Assembly: GCA_964613795.1 (NCBI GenBank)
Contig: CAZTJR010000017.1
Coordinates: 1-64,000 of the forward strand
Source of the DNA: Chromatocurvus sp964613795
GTDB lineage: Bacteria; Pseudomonadota; Gammaproteobacteria; Pseudomonadales; Halieaceae
Direction: 5' to 3'
DNA length: 64,000 nt
Under the pieces are notes generated by a model that saw only the letters and a list, made by a program, of their open reading frames with translations, did not search any database and was not told where the DNA came from. Numbering within the stretch: the stretch's first letter is position 1; each line of letters begins with the position of its first letter. Shown here in pieces: positions 35,936-45,543 of this stretch. The position numbers and the translations under genes were made by a program.

Positions 35936-36090
35936 AAAAAATCCTTTTCAGTTGTTGCTGGATACGGCGCTTGCTCTGTGTACCCCACAGATCGACATCC
36001 CATCATGGCAACCATCATACACCCCGCCGGAGGGCGAGGTCAGCCGCCTGCCGCCGCAGCCAACCTGACGTCGGCCGTGGATGACATGAT

Positions 36091-37518
36091 CTATCTGACC
36101 AGCCCGAGGCGCTCCAGGTTCACCGTGGCGGCATGAAACTCCGCCTGCGCCAGCTGCGCAGCCCTATATGCATCATAGTACCGGACGCGCGCGTCTGCAG
36201 CCGTCTCTTCCCGCACATTGACCACGAAAAAGTCGCTCGCACCCTGCTCAAAGCGCCGCTGTTCTGCCTTGCGCATGGTCTCGGACTGCTCTACCTCAAG
36301 GGCAGCCAGCTGCATCAGCCGGCGGGCAACGTTAAGTTCAAGCAGGATGTTGCGTAGCTCCAGCTCTATACGATCCTCCAGCTGGCGCCGCTCCTGCTCC
36401 AGCGCATCCAGTTTTGCCCGGGCCTGGGACAGTCGGCCCTTTGCGGCCCGCTGTTCCAGGGGAACAGAAAAGGTAAAGCCGACAATGGCGTCCCGGGTGT
36501 CCCTTGATGGCCCACCCTCACCGATACTGCCAAAGGGCTCGGCCAGCTCAAAATTCAGGTCCAGACGTGGCAGGAGGTTGTTCTCCGACAGCGCCACCTC
36601 CCGCGCTGCCCGGCGCATGGCAGTCTCGACGATGTTGAGTTCCGGCCGTTTAGAGAGAATCGAGCCGACGTCCATGTCGGGCGCACCGGCGGGCTCCGAG
36701 ACATCCTTGACCGCGTCACTGGCGGGCAGCCGCTCGGCGTCCGGAACGCGCGGCTGGCCGTCGTCATCGCGAAGAAAAAAGGCCAGCTGGTTGGCCGCTA
36801 CCCGGAAATCACGCTCCGCCTGAGTGACCAGCGTCTGCCGCCGCGTAATGTTCTGTCGATTTTCGGTAAGAAAGATCTCCGCACGACGGCCCGTACGCAC
36901 CTCGACTTCCAGCGCTTTTTCCCGCGTCAGCGCAATGTCCAGCAAATCGCGGTAGACGGCCAGCTGCTGACCCATCGCTACCCAGTGCCAGTAAGCCGCG
37001 AGCGCACGCTGCTGCACGCCGATCCGGGTCAGCAACAGCTCCAGATCGGCCTGCCCCAACGCCAGCTCGCTGTCGGTTTCGGCAAAGCGTCGCGCATCGA
37101 TATCGCGATCGCGCAGCAGACTGAACAGGACGCCAACCTTGAGATCGCCACCGTTATTGGTGAAATACTGGTCCTCGTAAATGGGAAACCTGCCGTCAGA
37201 CACCGAATACTTGCTGTAAATGCTTGCGCCGAGAGGCCTGAGGGCCTTGCGCGCGCCGCCCTCAACGGTCGTGCCATCGTAAAATCCGTCCACCCTGCCA
37301 AAGCTGTCGGCGGAAAACACCAGGTCGAACGCGCCCTGGGCTTCCGTGACGCGGCCCTCAGCGACGCGACGCTGGGCCATACTTTCGAGAATGCCCGGGA
37401 AATGTTCCGCGGAAGAGGCCAGGACCTCATCCGGCTGCAGCGGGTCACTTGCGGCCATCTGCGCCTGCGAGGGTGTGCACAGGAAGCACCACAGAATCAG
37501 CAGGGTTCTGCGCAGCAT
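36091..37518 (-). CDS. TolC-family outer-membrane efflux protein
   Basis: A 475-aa outer-membrane channel subunit. The Sec signal (MLRRTLLILWCFLCTPSQAQ) is followed by long coiled-coil-prone helices with two repeat halves, each with TolC-like heptads (LGQADLELLLTRIGVQQRAL and RAKLDALEQERRQLEDRIEL). It should form a trimeric duct receiving cargo from the HlyD adaptor. The start overlaps the adaptor stop at 37518 (TGATG), so the adaptor and the channel are translationally coupled; the ABC-like subunit is first. Confidence 0.88.
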   Translation of the reverse strand: MLRRTLLILWCFLCTPSQAQMAASDPLQPDEVLASSAEHFPGILESMAQRRVAEGRVTEAQGAFDLVFSADSFGRVDGFYDGTTVEGGARKALRPLGASIYSKYSVSDGRFPIYEDQYFTNNGGDLKVGVLFSLLRDRDIDARRFAETDSELALGQADLELLLTRIGVQQRALAAYWHWVAMGQQLAVYRDLLDIALTREKALEVEVRTGRRAEIFLTENRQNITRRQTLVTQAERDFRVAANQLAFFLRDDDGQPRVPDAERLPASDAVKDVSEPAGAPDMDVGSILSKRPELNIVETAMRRAAREVALSENNLLPRLDLNFELAEPFGSIGEGGPSRDTRDAIVGFTFSVPLEQRAAKGRLSQARAKLDALEQERRQLEDRIELELRNILLELNVARRLMQLAALEVEQSETMRKAEQRRFEQGASDFFVVNVREETAADARVRYYDAYRAAQLAQAEFHAATVNLERLGLVR

Positions 37519-38555
37519 CAGCCGTCTCCCCGAACCGGCGCCTGCCCATCCACCGGGAAGTTCGGCGGGAAATTGTTCATGAGTCGCCAGATCTCGTAAC
37601 CGACGGAGACCTGGTCGAGCAGCACCCAGCCGCGCGCCTTCGCGCCAAAACGCACGTAACGCCTGTCAGGCCATTCGTGCTCGTCATCCGGATCCTGCTC
37701 CACAAGCACCCGGAAACGCCCGCTGGCCTGGGCGGACGCATCGATGGCCACCACCCGGCCACCGAAAGTGCCCACCGCTTTCGATGGCCAGCCGCTTATC
37801 TGCACTACGGGCCAGCCCTCGAACTGCAGACGCACTGGCGCGCCTTCGCGGATCAGGGATACGTCCATGCCATCCACAAACAGCTCCACGGCGCGCTCCA
37901 CGTCGTCCGGGACAAAGGTGGCCACCACCTGCCCCATGGATACCATGGTTGCGGCATCACCGGCGTTGACACGAAGGATGACGCCATCGCGCGGTGCCCG
38001 CACAATCTGCATGGACTGTCGGGACAGACGCACGTCAACGCGGCTGACCTCGGCTGACGCTGCGGCCACCTGCGAACGCAACTCTTCAATACGAATACGC
38101 GCCTGCTCGAGATCGCGGCGGGCGGCCAGCCCTTCCGCCAGCAGTTCTTCGGTACGGCGCCGGTCTATCTGCGCGATCTCCAGCGCCGTCTCTGCCGCAG
38201 TCAGCTGCGCGAGGACCTGCGACCGCTCGGCCTGCAGCCGCTCAATCAGCTGTGGATCGTTGTCTACGATGCGCACGATCGGATCGCCAACGCTGACGCG
38301 ACTGCCGTCGCGAACATACCACTCCTGAATGCGCCCAGGCACAAGGGCGTTGATCTCCTGCATGCGGTCATTCGGATTGATCGCTGTCACGACGCCCGAG
38401 CCCGTTGCGGTCTGCACCCAGGGGACATAGATCAGTATCGGCGGCAATATCAGAAGCACGAAGGTAATGAGCAGGCCGACGCGGCGAGTTACCCGCGGCG
38501 TGCGAATCGACGCCAGCGTGGTGAACTTGTCCTGGTGATAGTCGAGAGAAGCCAT
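37518..38555 (-). CDS. HlyD-family periplasmic adaptor
   Basis: A 345-aa membrane fusion protein. A short cytoplasmic N-terminus precedes one transmembrane helix (VGLLITFVLLILPPILIYVP). The split biotinyl-lipoyl halves flank a coiled-coil hairpin (IERLQAERSQVLAQLTAAET to IRIEELRSQVAAASAEV). It bridges the inner-membrane ABC-like protein to TolC. Its ATG lies directly after the ABC stop (38556), with no spacing, indicating tight translational coupling. Confidence 0.9.
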   Translation of the reverse strand: MASLDYHQDKFTTLASIRTPRVTRRVGLLITFVLLILPPILIYVPWVQTATGSGVVTAINPNDRMQEINALVPGRIQEWYVRDGSRVSVGDPIVRIVDNDPQLIERLQAERSQVLAQLTAAETALEIAQIDRRRTEELLAEGLAARRDLEQARIRIEELRSQVAAASAEVSRVDVRLSRQSMQIVRAPRDGVILRVNAGDAATMVSMGQVVATFVPDDVERAVELFVDGMDVSLIREGAPVRLQFEGWPVVQISGWPSKAVGTFGGRVVAIDASAQASGRFRVLVEQDPDDEHEWPDRRYVRFGAKARGWVLLDQVSVGYEIWRLMNNFPPNFPVDGQAPVRGDG

Positions 38556-40331
38556 TCAGCGGTTCTCCCCGTCGACTGCACGCGTCTCAGGCAGACGCGA
38601 TCCGCCTTCCGTGGGTGCCCGCAACTCTGTTGGCGCCAGCTGGTGAGATTGACACATGCTGTCGTAGTCCTCGTACAGATGCTGCGACTGACTGCCAAGG
38701 TACAGATAGTGGCTGAATCCGAAATCCGCCAGCTTGCCGGAGAAATACAGTACCGTTGTCTGCTTCTGCGCCTCCAGCAGCTCCAGCGAAGCCAGCAGCG
38801 CCGGCTCGGGCACGGCGTCGAAAGCCTGGCTTAGCACCAGCACACGCGGTCGCTCGATTATTGCGGCAGCCAGTGCAAGCTGCAGCGTTTCAGTGATACT
38901 GAGTGGCCAGCCGGTCGAAGCGATCTCGGTGTCGAGACCATCTGGCAAATAGGTTATGGCCGACTCCAGGCCAACCACGCGGATGGCAGTGACCGGATCA
39001 ACGGCACTATCGTCATCCGCGCTCAGGCTCAGGAAGTTGCGCAGACTGCCCTCCACAACGGTGGGCCGGTCGATGACGATGATCTCCTGACGGATCTCAA
39101 AGGGTCGCAGGGTCCGTAGATCCGTACCGGCCAGTTCCAGCGTCCCGGTATCGGGGCGGGAGTGCGACTTGAGCAGCTCAATGACCAGGCGCTGAACCGC
39201 TGGCCCCGCGCACACCACGCCGACCCGCGCGCCGGCCGGTATATCGCAATCTAGCAGCACCGACTGCCCACCGACCTGTAACCGGGCGTCGCGAAAAGAT
39301 AGCGTGGGCGGGCCCGACAAACGACGGTGCGGGCCCGTCGCCGGCTCCTGCTCGATCTCCATGAACAGGGTGAGCTCATCGACTGCCGCGCACACATCGT
39401 AGAAATAACTGAGGTAGATACCCATCTGGGAAATGCCGACGAAGACCACTGACAGCACGAGCTCGGCGGCGACCAGCTGCCCCAGCGAGAGCTGCCCCTG
39501 AATGACAAGCCAGCCGCCCAGGCCCAGCAAGGCGGCACTGGCGCCGGCATAAATAACGATAAAGGCCAGCGTCTGCGAGAAATGATGGCGGAAATGCCTT
39601 ACGTGCTGATCCATGTAATGCTGCGTCTTGCTGTCAGTCCGATAAAGCACGTCCTCGATATGACGCTCGCTCTTGAAGCAGTCGTTAGAGCGGCCGATGC
39701 TTTCCAGCCAGGCCGCATTGGCGTGCTTGCGGTGTGACAGTTCGATAGCGCTGCGGATGGCGCGCTTGCCCCAAATCGCCCACACCAGCCAGATCATTAC
39801 GCTGAGGACAACGTTAAAGACAAACAGCCAGGGATGATAGAACGAAACCAGCACGAAACCGACAACCGTCTGCAGCAGTATGGTAAAGCCACCCACGAGC
39901 AGATTGGGCACCTGTTTGAGCATGATCATGATGTCGAAATAGCGATTGAACAGCGCGCCCTTGCGGTTGTCCTCGAAAAAGGCATTGCGGGCATAAACCG
40001 CTCGCACCGCCATCTCCGAGACTATCCGGGCATAGAAGCGTCGACCGAAAACGTCCATGAGATGAATGCGCAGCGCATTCAGGCCGCCGGCAAATAACAG
40101 GAGCGTGAACATGCCGAGCGACAGCACGACGAGGGGTGTCGCAAGGCCTACGTTGGCCACCGTATTGATGAGCATCTGAACAGACAGCGGCGTGGCCAGG
40201 GAGAGCAGGGAGATGCCGATGCCGTAAGCAAGCGCCAGACTGTAAAAAGCGTGCTCTGGGCCGAGAATAGTGCGGAAGAACTTCCATAGCTGCTCTGATG
40301 AGGGCGATGGGTGATCGGCGGGTCCGGCCAT
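38556..40331 (-). CDS. ABC transporter-like exporter subunit with degenerate ATPase domain
   Basis: A 591-aa type I exporter-like half transporter: about six transmembrane segments (residues 30-310), then a nucleotide-binding domain fold. All catalytic motifs are replaced: Walker A reads VCAGPAVQRL (373-382, no GKS/T), the Q-loop IDRPTV (420-425), the signature LSITET (477-482), Walker B VLVLSQAFD (497-505, no Asp-Glu) and the H-loop LYFSGK (528-533). The rest of the domain, such as LPDGLDTEI, aligns well, so this is not a frameshift. It may be an ATP-independent gate or need a partner ATPase. It heads an adaptor/TolC operon; substrate unknown. Confidence 0.85.
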   Translation of the reverse strand: MAGPADHPSPSSEQLWKFFRTILGPEHAFYSLALAYGIGISLLSLATPLSVQMLINTVANVGLATPLVVLSLGMFTLLLFAGGLNALRIHLMDVFGRRFYARIVSEMAVRAVYARNAFFEDNRKGALFNRYFDIMIMLKQVPNLLVGGFTILLQTVVGFVLVSFYHPWLFVFNVVLSVMIWLVWAIWGKRAIRSAIELSHRKHANAAWLESIGRSNDCFKSERHIEDVLYRTDSKTQHYMDQHVRHFRHHFSQTLAFIVIYAGASAALLGLGGWLVIQGQLSLGQLVAAELVLSVVFVGISQMGIYLSYFYDVCAAVDELTLFMEIEQEPATGPHRRLSGPPTLSFRDARLQVGGQSVLLDCDIPAGARVGVVCAGPAVQRLVIELLKSHSRPDTGTLELAGTDLRTLRPFEIRQEIIVIDRPTVVEGSLRNFLSLSADDDSAVDPVTAIRVVGLESAITYLPDGLDTEIASTGWPLSITETLQLALAAAIIERPRVLVLSQAFDAVPEPALLASLELLEAQKQTTVLYFSGKLADFGFSHYLYLGSQSQHLYEDYDSMCQSHQLAPTELRAPTEGGSRLPETRAVDGENR

Positions 40332-40349
40332 GCGGCGTTAATCCTTATC

Positions 40350-40368
40350 GGACAAATCGTCCACTATA
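40350..40368 (-). promoter_or_regulatory. Possible -10 box with adjacent GGAC-N5-GTCC palindrome
   Basis: On the minus strand TATAGT (40368-40363) resembles a -10 element, and a GGAC-AAATC-GTCC palindrome (40350-40362) follows it, between the MarR gene and the ABC-like gene it may control. No good -35 is seen. A MarR-type operator is a guess based on position. Confidence 0.25.
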
Positions 40369-40436
40369 CGTCCAGATACCGGGCCGGGATGCATGGGGCA
40401 CTCTTTTTTTTGTGGAAAATCACATTGGCGCACAAA

Positions 40437-40907
40437 TCAGACCACATCGGCGCCGTCCAGCAGCGGTGCCGCGTCAATGCCATCGGCATCCATCATTTCG
40501 GCGACCCGGGCCAGTGCCGACACGATCTGGTGCTGCTCCCACTGCGACAGCGCATCGAAGCGGCCGGAAAAGGTGTCCTGCAGGGGCAGCGGCGCCTCCC
40601 GAAGCACCGCGCTGCCGGCCTCCGTCAACTGCAATATGACGCGTCGGCGATCCTGCGTACTGCGCTCTCGCGTCAGCAGGCCGCGCTCTTCAAGACGGTT
40701 CAGGATAGTGGTCACCGTAGCCTGACTCAGGCTCACCGCACGCGCGACCTCACTCGCGCTCGGCAGGCCTTCGTGGCCGATGGCGCGGATAACCACGAGT
40801 TGGGGCACGGTAAGACCCACCGATTTTCCCAGCTTGCGCGAGTGCAGGCTGCTGGCGCGCATGATGCGTCGCAGCGCCACAAGGACGTCGCTTTGAAGGT
40901 CTGCCAT
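40437..40907 (-). CDS. MarR-family transcriptional regulator
   Basis: A 156-aa winged-helix regulator. SASEVARAVSLSQATVTTIL is the recognition helix region (about residues 50-69) and RSTQDRRRVILQLTEAGSAV the beta-wing with the D-R-R signature. MarR proteins usually repress nearby efflux genes until a small ligand binds. It lies 105 nt upstream of the ABC/HlyD/TolC operon on the same strand and 24 nt downstream of the sulfotransferase gene, so it may control either or both. ATG 40907 has AGGAT upstream. Confidence 0.9.
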   Translation of the reverse strand: MADLQSDVLVALRRIMRASSLHSRKLGKSVGLTVPQLVVIRAIGHEGLPSASEVARAVSLSQATVTTILNRLEERGLLTRERSTQDRRRVILQLTEAGSAVLREAPLPLQDTFSGRFDALSQWEQHQIVSALARVAEMMDADGIDAAPLLDGADVV

Positions 40908-40931
40908 GGCATCGGATCCTGCTAATGAATG

Positions 40932-42938
40932 TCAGCTGTCGGGCATGCTGGCCAACGGCACGAGGGACTCCCCAAGGGCGTCTTGCAGCGGCTCCAGCCA
41001 GCCTGCGTAATTGTGCCACTGTTGCTGGGCATCGCGATAGATTGGCCGGCGCACCTGTTCCGAGCTCGGCGTCCGCACGGCGCGCTCCGTCTCGTAATAT
41101 CGCAGACAGCCCTCCTCAAAAGGCAGGCCGAGAAAGTCGAGCATGCGCCGCACCTGCCCTTCCAGGTCATTGAGGACATCCTCGTGCTGAACTCGCAGCA
41201 CCTTCCCGGGCAATACTGCGTCCCAATGCGCCATGAGCGCCACGTAATCCCGATAGTATCGCCCCGTGTCCGCAAGGTCGTAACTGAACTCCTGGCCCTC
41301 GGCAAACAGCTGCTTGAAATTGCTGAAACAGCAGGCCATGGGCTCGCGCCGGGCATCGATGATGCGCGCGTTCGGCAGCATCAGATGAATTAGGCCGATA
41401 TGGCGGAAGTTGTTGGGCATCTTGTCGATGAAGCGCGGGGCCCCGCGGCGGTGAATCTGCGTATCGGCGAGAAACTGCTCGCCCAGTGCTCGCAGTTCGT
41501 CGGCCTCAAGAGCATTGAGGACGGCCGGATAGCCGGGCACGTCGTCACCCACCCGCCGACGGCGCAGTTGCTGGCTCATGGCGAGCACATTGGGCAGTTC
41601 CTGCGTGCCGTCTACCTGTGAATGCGAGGACAGTATCTGCTCCAGCAGCGTACTGCCGGCGCGCGGCATGCCGACGATGAATATCGGATCGTTCGCCGGC
41701 GCGCCCGCACCCGACAAGCTGCTGAACAGACTGGCGCTGCAGTGCTCTTGCTGAGCGGCAAATTCCCGCGACAGGGCGTCGGCGTCGTAGTGACTGGTGC
41801 TGCGCTTGAGTCGGTTGCCCTCGGCATAACGGGCAAAGGAGTCGGCGAAATCCCCCCGATCCTCGAGCGCTTTTCCCAGGGCGAAGCAGAGGAAAATCCG
41901 ATCCGTGGAGGCGAGGTCGGCATCCTGCAGAAGCCGGTCCATGACAGCAATATCGCTATCGTCAAAGCGGTAGGTCTTCAGATTGGCGAGCGAATACCAG
42001 GCTTCGCCGTAATGGCGACTGCTGTCGAGTGCAGCCCGGTAGGCGGCGACTGCAGCCTCGCCGTCGCCACGGGTTTTCAGAGCATGGCCGCGCGCGGTCA
42101 GGGTAACCGGGTCGCCCGGTATCTGCTTTAGCACCGCGGCAAAGCCTTCCAGAGCGGCCTCGTAATCCCCTGCCTGCAGGCACTGCACTGCGTGCAGCGA
42201 CGCCAGCTGCGGGTTCCCCGGGTGATCGCCAAGCAGCCGCGCCGCCTGCTCCCGGGCGTCGGCGAAGCGCTGTCGCCGACCCAGCACGCGCACATAGTCG
42301 ATGCGCGCGGCCATGTTTTCAGGCTCGAACATCGCCGCGCTCTCGAGCAGGAACGCCGCCTCCTCAAGCGCCCCCAGACGCTGCCCTATCTCCGCCAGAA
42401 GACGCATGCCCTCTACCTGCCTGGGCGATTCCTGTAAAAAGCGCCGGCAGAGCGCCTCCGCCTGCAGCAGGCGGCCACGGGCAAGCAGGTCGGTAACGGC
42501 AACCAGAGGCGGCGGCAGGCGCTCCAGATAGGCGAGCTGTGCGCGCACCCGCGCGGCCGCTTCACGGCTGCCTCGGGCTTCAAGAATCGCAAGCTGGCCG
42601 CGGAAACTGGCGACCAGGGAGGGGTTGGCCCTGCAGGCATGCGCGTAGGCGCGCAGCGCGCCGTCCACGTCACCGCGGTCACGACAGAGGTGCCCGCGCT
42701 CCTGCAGTGCATGACCGTGCTCGGGATCCTGGACCAGAATGCGGTTCAGACAGTCCTCCGCCTGCGCACCGTTGCCCTGAAAGCGATGGCAGACCGCCGC
42801 CAGATAGAGTCGGTGGCTGTCTGCTCCGGACGCATCCGGCGCGAGAAGCGCTAGCGCGCCGGAGAAATCCCCGGCACGCATGCGCGAGCGAACGGCTGCC
42901 TCGTCCAGCGTGGGCGCCGCGCCGCTCACCCGACTCAC
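40932..42938 (-). CDS. TPR-repeat sulfotransferase
   Basis: A 668-aa protein. The N-terminal 380 or so residues consist of TPR-like helical repeats (for example VRSRMRAGDFSGALALLAP and AAFLLESAAMFEPENMAARI). The C-terminal part is a sulfotransferase: PAPS 5'-phosphosulfate loop FIVGMPRAGSTLLEQILSSH (about 415-435), RFIDKMPNNFRHIGLI and the 3'-phosphate segment DARREPMACCFSNF. It would transfer sulfate from PAPS to an unknown acceptor. The start is GTG 42938, one nt after the TonB receptor stop, indicating coupled translation and a shared task with it. Confidence 0.88.
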   Translation of the reverse strand: MSRVSGAAPTLDEAAVRSRMRAGDFSGALALLAPDASGADSHRLYLAAVCHRFQGNGAQAEDCLNRILVQDPEHGHALQERGHLCRDRGDVDGALRAYAHACRANPSLVASFRGQLAILEARGSREAAARVRAQLAYLERLPPPLVAVTDLLARGRLLQAEALCRRFLQESPRQVEGMRLLAEIGQRLGALEEAAFLLESAAMFEPENMAARIDYVRVLGRRQRFADAREQAARLLGDHPGNPQLASLHAVQCLQAGDYEAALEGFAAVLKQIPGDPVTLTARGHALKTRGDGEAAVAAYRAALDSSRHYGEAWYSLANLKTYRFDDSDIAVMDRLLQDADLASTDRIFLCFALGKALEDRGDFADSFARYAEGNRLKRSTSHYDADALSREFAAQQEHCSASLFSSLSGAGAPANDPIFIVGMPRAGSTLLEQILSSHSQVDGTQELPNVLAMSQQLRRRRVGDDVPGYPAVLNALEADELRALGEQFLADTQIHRRGAPRFIDKMPNNFRHIGLIHLMLPNARIIDARREPMACCFSNFKQLFAEGQEFSYDLADTGRYYRDYVALMAHWDAVLPGKVLRVQHEDVLNDLEGQVRRMLDFLGLPFEEGCLRYYETERAVRTPSSEQVRRPIYRDAQQQWHNYAGWLEPLQDALGESLVPLASMPDS

Positions 42939-42939
42939 A

Positions 42940-45543
42940 TCAATTAAAGTCGTAATTGATGCGGAAGCCGGCGGTCAGCGGGCGCGCGAGTGTGACGCGC
43001 TTGCGGTCCGCAACAAAACTGCCGGTCAGCTCCGCCGCCTCGTCCGTCAGGTTGTCGACAAACAGCTCTGCTGTCCAGGAGGCCGTGCTGACGCCGGCAG
43101 TCACACCGAGCATCATCCAGGAATCCAGCTCCATGCGGTTGATGGCGATGATATCCGTGAACGCATTGTCCGAGTAGGACACGTGCGGCATGACATGTGC
43201 GCGCATGCCATTGTCCAGATCCCAGCCATAGCGCGCCCGCAGGTTGCCCTGGAACGCCGGTGCGTAGGCCAGCTCATCACCCTCGCGCACGTCCTCGGTC
43301 GGTGTCAGTACCTCGGTAATTTCCGAGTCGAGGAAGGAGAAGGCACCGGTTACCGTCAGGCCGGGCACTGACGCCGGCGCCCAGGTCACGTTGCCTTCAA
43401 GCCCCCAGATCTCGGCATTGGCCGCATTGTCAGAGAAAAACAGGTTGGTGATGCTGGGATCGAAAATCGTCGTCTGCAAATCGTCGATCTCGACGAAAAA
43501 CAGGCTGCCGTTGACGCGCAGTGACTGGGCCAGGTCGAGCTTCCAGCCCACCTCATAGTTGGTCACGTTGTCGGTGTCGAGCGCAAAGGGCACACGATAA
43601 TCACCCGGTCCACTGGCACCCCCCGGACGATTCAGCAGCCCCGGACGAAAGCCCTCGGAAATCGTGGCAAACCACAGCTGGTCGGCATTGGGCCGCCAGG
43701 AGAGGGAAAGCTTGCCGATAACGCCGTCCGTTGCGGCCACATCAGGCGCAGAGCGCAGCGCTGCCGCCACCTGATCCGGCGCCTGATCGATGGTATCCAT
43801 CGTGTAGGTGACCTGCTCCGCAGGATCGCAGGTGCCCCGGAAGGTAATCTGGCCGTCGTCGTTGTAAAGGTCGGATATATCCGTACCAAAGGCGTTAACG
43901 TCCGGCCCGGTCAGGTTGCAGAAAGACGAGTTGGCGCCACCCTCCAGATCCACCTCGATGTCGTACCAGCGTGCGCCAAGGGTCAGGGCCAGCTGCGGCG
44001 TCAGATCATAAGTCGCCTCACCAAACAGGCCGAGCTGCTTATCTGTACGTCGCACGTCGTTACGGAAGATTGTGCCCGCCGGAAATGGGCCAGGGTCAGA
44101 GGTGAAGCCGGTGGTGAAGGGAAAGTTCGGCGAGAAACCTGTCTGTACGCCGAAGCCATCCACTCGCGTGGAGCCGGGATAGACAAAATCGTTGCGCTCA
44201 TCCAGCTGCAGATCGCTGTAGAAACCCCCCACCGTTGCCCGTAGACGGTTCGCTTCCGGCGTGTTGATACGCACTTCGTGTGTCTGCACCGTGGTATCGG
44301 TGACGCTGGTCACAAAGAGATCGGGCGGCTGACAGGTGCCCGAGGGCGCGGCGTCGCCGGGATAGGACACTGATCCGTCGCAGATATAGTACGGCAGGTA
44401 CTGGCCGACGAACATGTAGTCCGAATAGTCGACGCGCTGGTCGCTGTCGCGCTGGGTAAAGGCGCCGGCATACAGCACCTCCAGCTGGCCTACCCGGCCT
44501 TCCAGCGTCAGGGCGGTGTTGTGAAACTCGTCGGACAGCTTGTCCTCGGTGAAGCGTGTCACCTCGTAGTCATCCAGCGCAGGATCGGCGTAGAACACGC
44601 CGTCGGAATCGAGCTGCTGCTGCATGTGCGACAGCTGCAGAGTCCAGTCCTGATTGATCAGATAGGTAGCCGACAGGCGAAACCCTGAGTAGGTGGTATC
44701 GTTATAATCGTCCTCGGCAATGTTGCCATTATCGGCCTCGAGGAAGTTGACGTTGCTCAAGTCGGCGGTGGACTGGAATCCGGCTCGTCGCGCGTCGACC
44801 GGCACCCCATTGTCTCGCACCGTACCTTCGGGGCGGAAACGTGCACTCTCGCGCAGGGTCTGCGTGCCAGGCACGTTATCGATGTAACCGCCCATGCTGT
44901 CCGCGTAGACAACGCCGCGCAGGGCCAGCTTGTCGGTCACGGGCAGGTTCAGGACGCCCTCTACGTTGTTGCTCATTTCACCGCCACGGGTGAAGGAGGT
45001 TCCCGCCTTGAGCTTGCCGTAGGTGCCGGAAAAATCCGGTTTGTTGGTGATCAGACGCACAGTACCTGCCTGCGAACTCGCCCCAAACAGCGTGCCCTGC
45101 GGCCCGGAAAGAACCTCCACGCGGTTGATGTCGGCCGTGTAGACATCGAGGTTGCGGCCCGGCTGTGCGAGAGGCTGCTCGTCGAGATAGAAGGCGACGT
45201 TGGGGGCCAGACCGGCCACGCCGGCCGTGGTCAGTGCCGGCGTGGTCGAGGCAATGCCGCGGATGTAAATCGTGTTCTGTCCCGGGCCGCTGCCGCCTGC
45301 CGTAACGCCGGGCAGCTGCACCAGGTAATCCTCGAAATTGGTGATCCCGAGCTGTTCGAGACCTCGCTGCCCCAGGGCCTGGACGCTGAGTGGAATGTCC
45401 TGGGTACTCGCGGAGCGCTTGGTGGCCGTGACGATGACTTCTTCCAGCTGGGCCTGTGCACTGCCGGCCAGCATGGTCCCGGCAATCGCGGCCACCACAG
45501 CGTGGCTGAGACGGCGGCGATTTACGGTTGGACGTTGCTGCAT
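42940..45543 (-). CDS. TonB-dependent outer-membrane receptor
   Basis: An 867-aa outer-membrane receptor. A Sec signal (AVVAAIAGTMLAGSAQAQ) is followed by a TonB-box-like start of mature protein (LEEVIVTATKRSAS) and a plug domain (about 40-170, with NTIYIRGIAST and EVLSGPQGTLFGASSQAGTV). The barrel ends in the C-terminal RINYDFN aromatic signature. It takes up a scarce substrate; the sequence class is the Fe-siderophore/complex-nutrient type common in marine gammaproteobacteria, but the ligand is unknown. It opens the TBDR-sulfotransferase pair. Confidence 0.93.
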   Translation of the reverse strand: MQQRPTVNRRRLSHAVVAAIAGTMLAGSAQAQLEEVIVTATKRSASTQDIPLSVQALGQRGLEQLGITNFEDYLVQLPGVTAGGSGPGQNTIYIRGIASTTPALTTAGVAGLAPNVAFYLDEQPLAQPGRNLDVYTADINRVEVLSGPQGTLFGASSQAGTVRLITNKPDFSGTYGKLKAGTSFTRGGEMSNNVEGVLNLPVTDKLALRGVVYADSMGGYIDNVPGTQTLRESARFRPEGTVRDNGVPVDARRAGFQSTADLSNVNFLEADNGNIAEDDYNDTTYSGFRLSATYLINQDWTLQLSHMQQQLDSDGVFYADPALDDYEVTRFTEDKLSDEFHNTALTLEGRVGQLEVLYAGAFTQRDSDQRVDYSDYMFVGQYLPYYICDGSVSYPGDAAPSGTCQPPDLFVTSVTDTTVQTHEVRINTPEANRLRATVGGFYSDLQLDERNDFVYPGSTRVDGFGVQTGFSPNFPFTTGFTSDPGPFPAGTIFRNDVRRTDKQLGLFGEATYDLTPQLALTLGARWYDIEVDLEGGANSSFCNLTGPDVNAFGTDISDLYNDDGQITFRGTCDPAEQVTYTMDTIDQAPDQVAAALRSAPDVAATDGVIGKLSLSWRPNADQLWFATISEGFRPGLLNRPGGASGPGDYRVPFALDTDNVTNYEVGWKLDLAQSLRVNGSLFFVEIDDLQTTIFDPSITNLFFSDNAANAEIWGLEGNVTWAPASVPGLTVTGAFSFLDSEITEVLTPTEDVREGDELAYAPAFQGNLRARYGWDLDNGMRAHVMPHVSYSDNAFTDIIAINRMELDSWMMLGVTAGVSTASWTAELFVDNLTDEAAELTGSFVADRKRVTLARPLTAGFRINYDFN

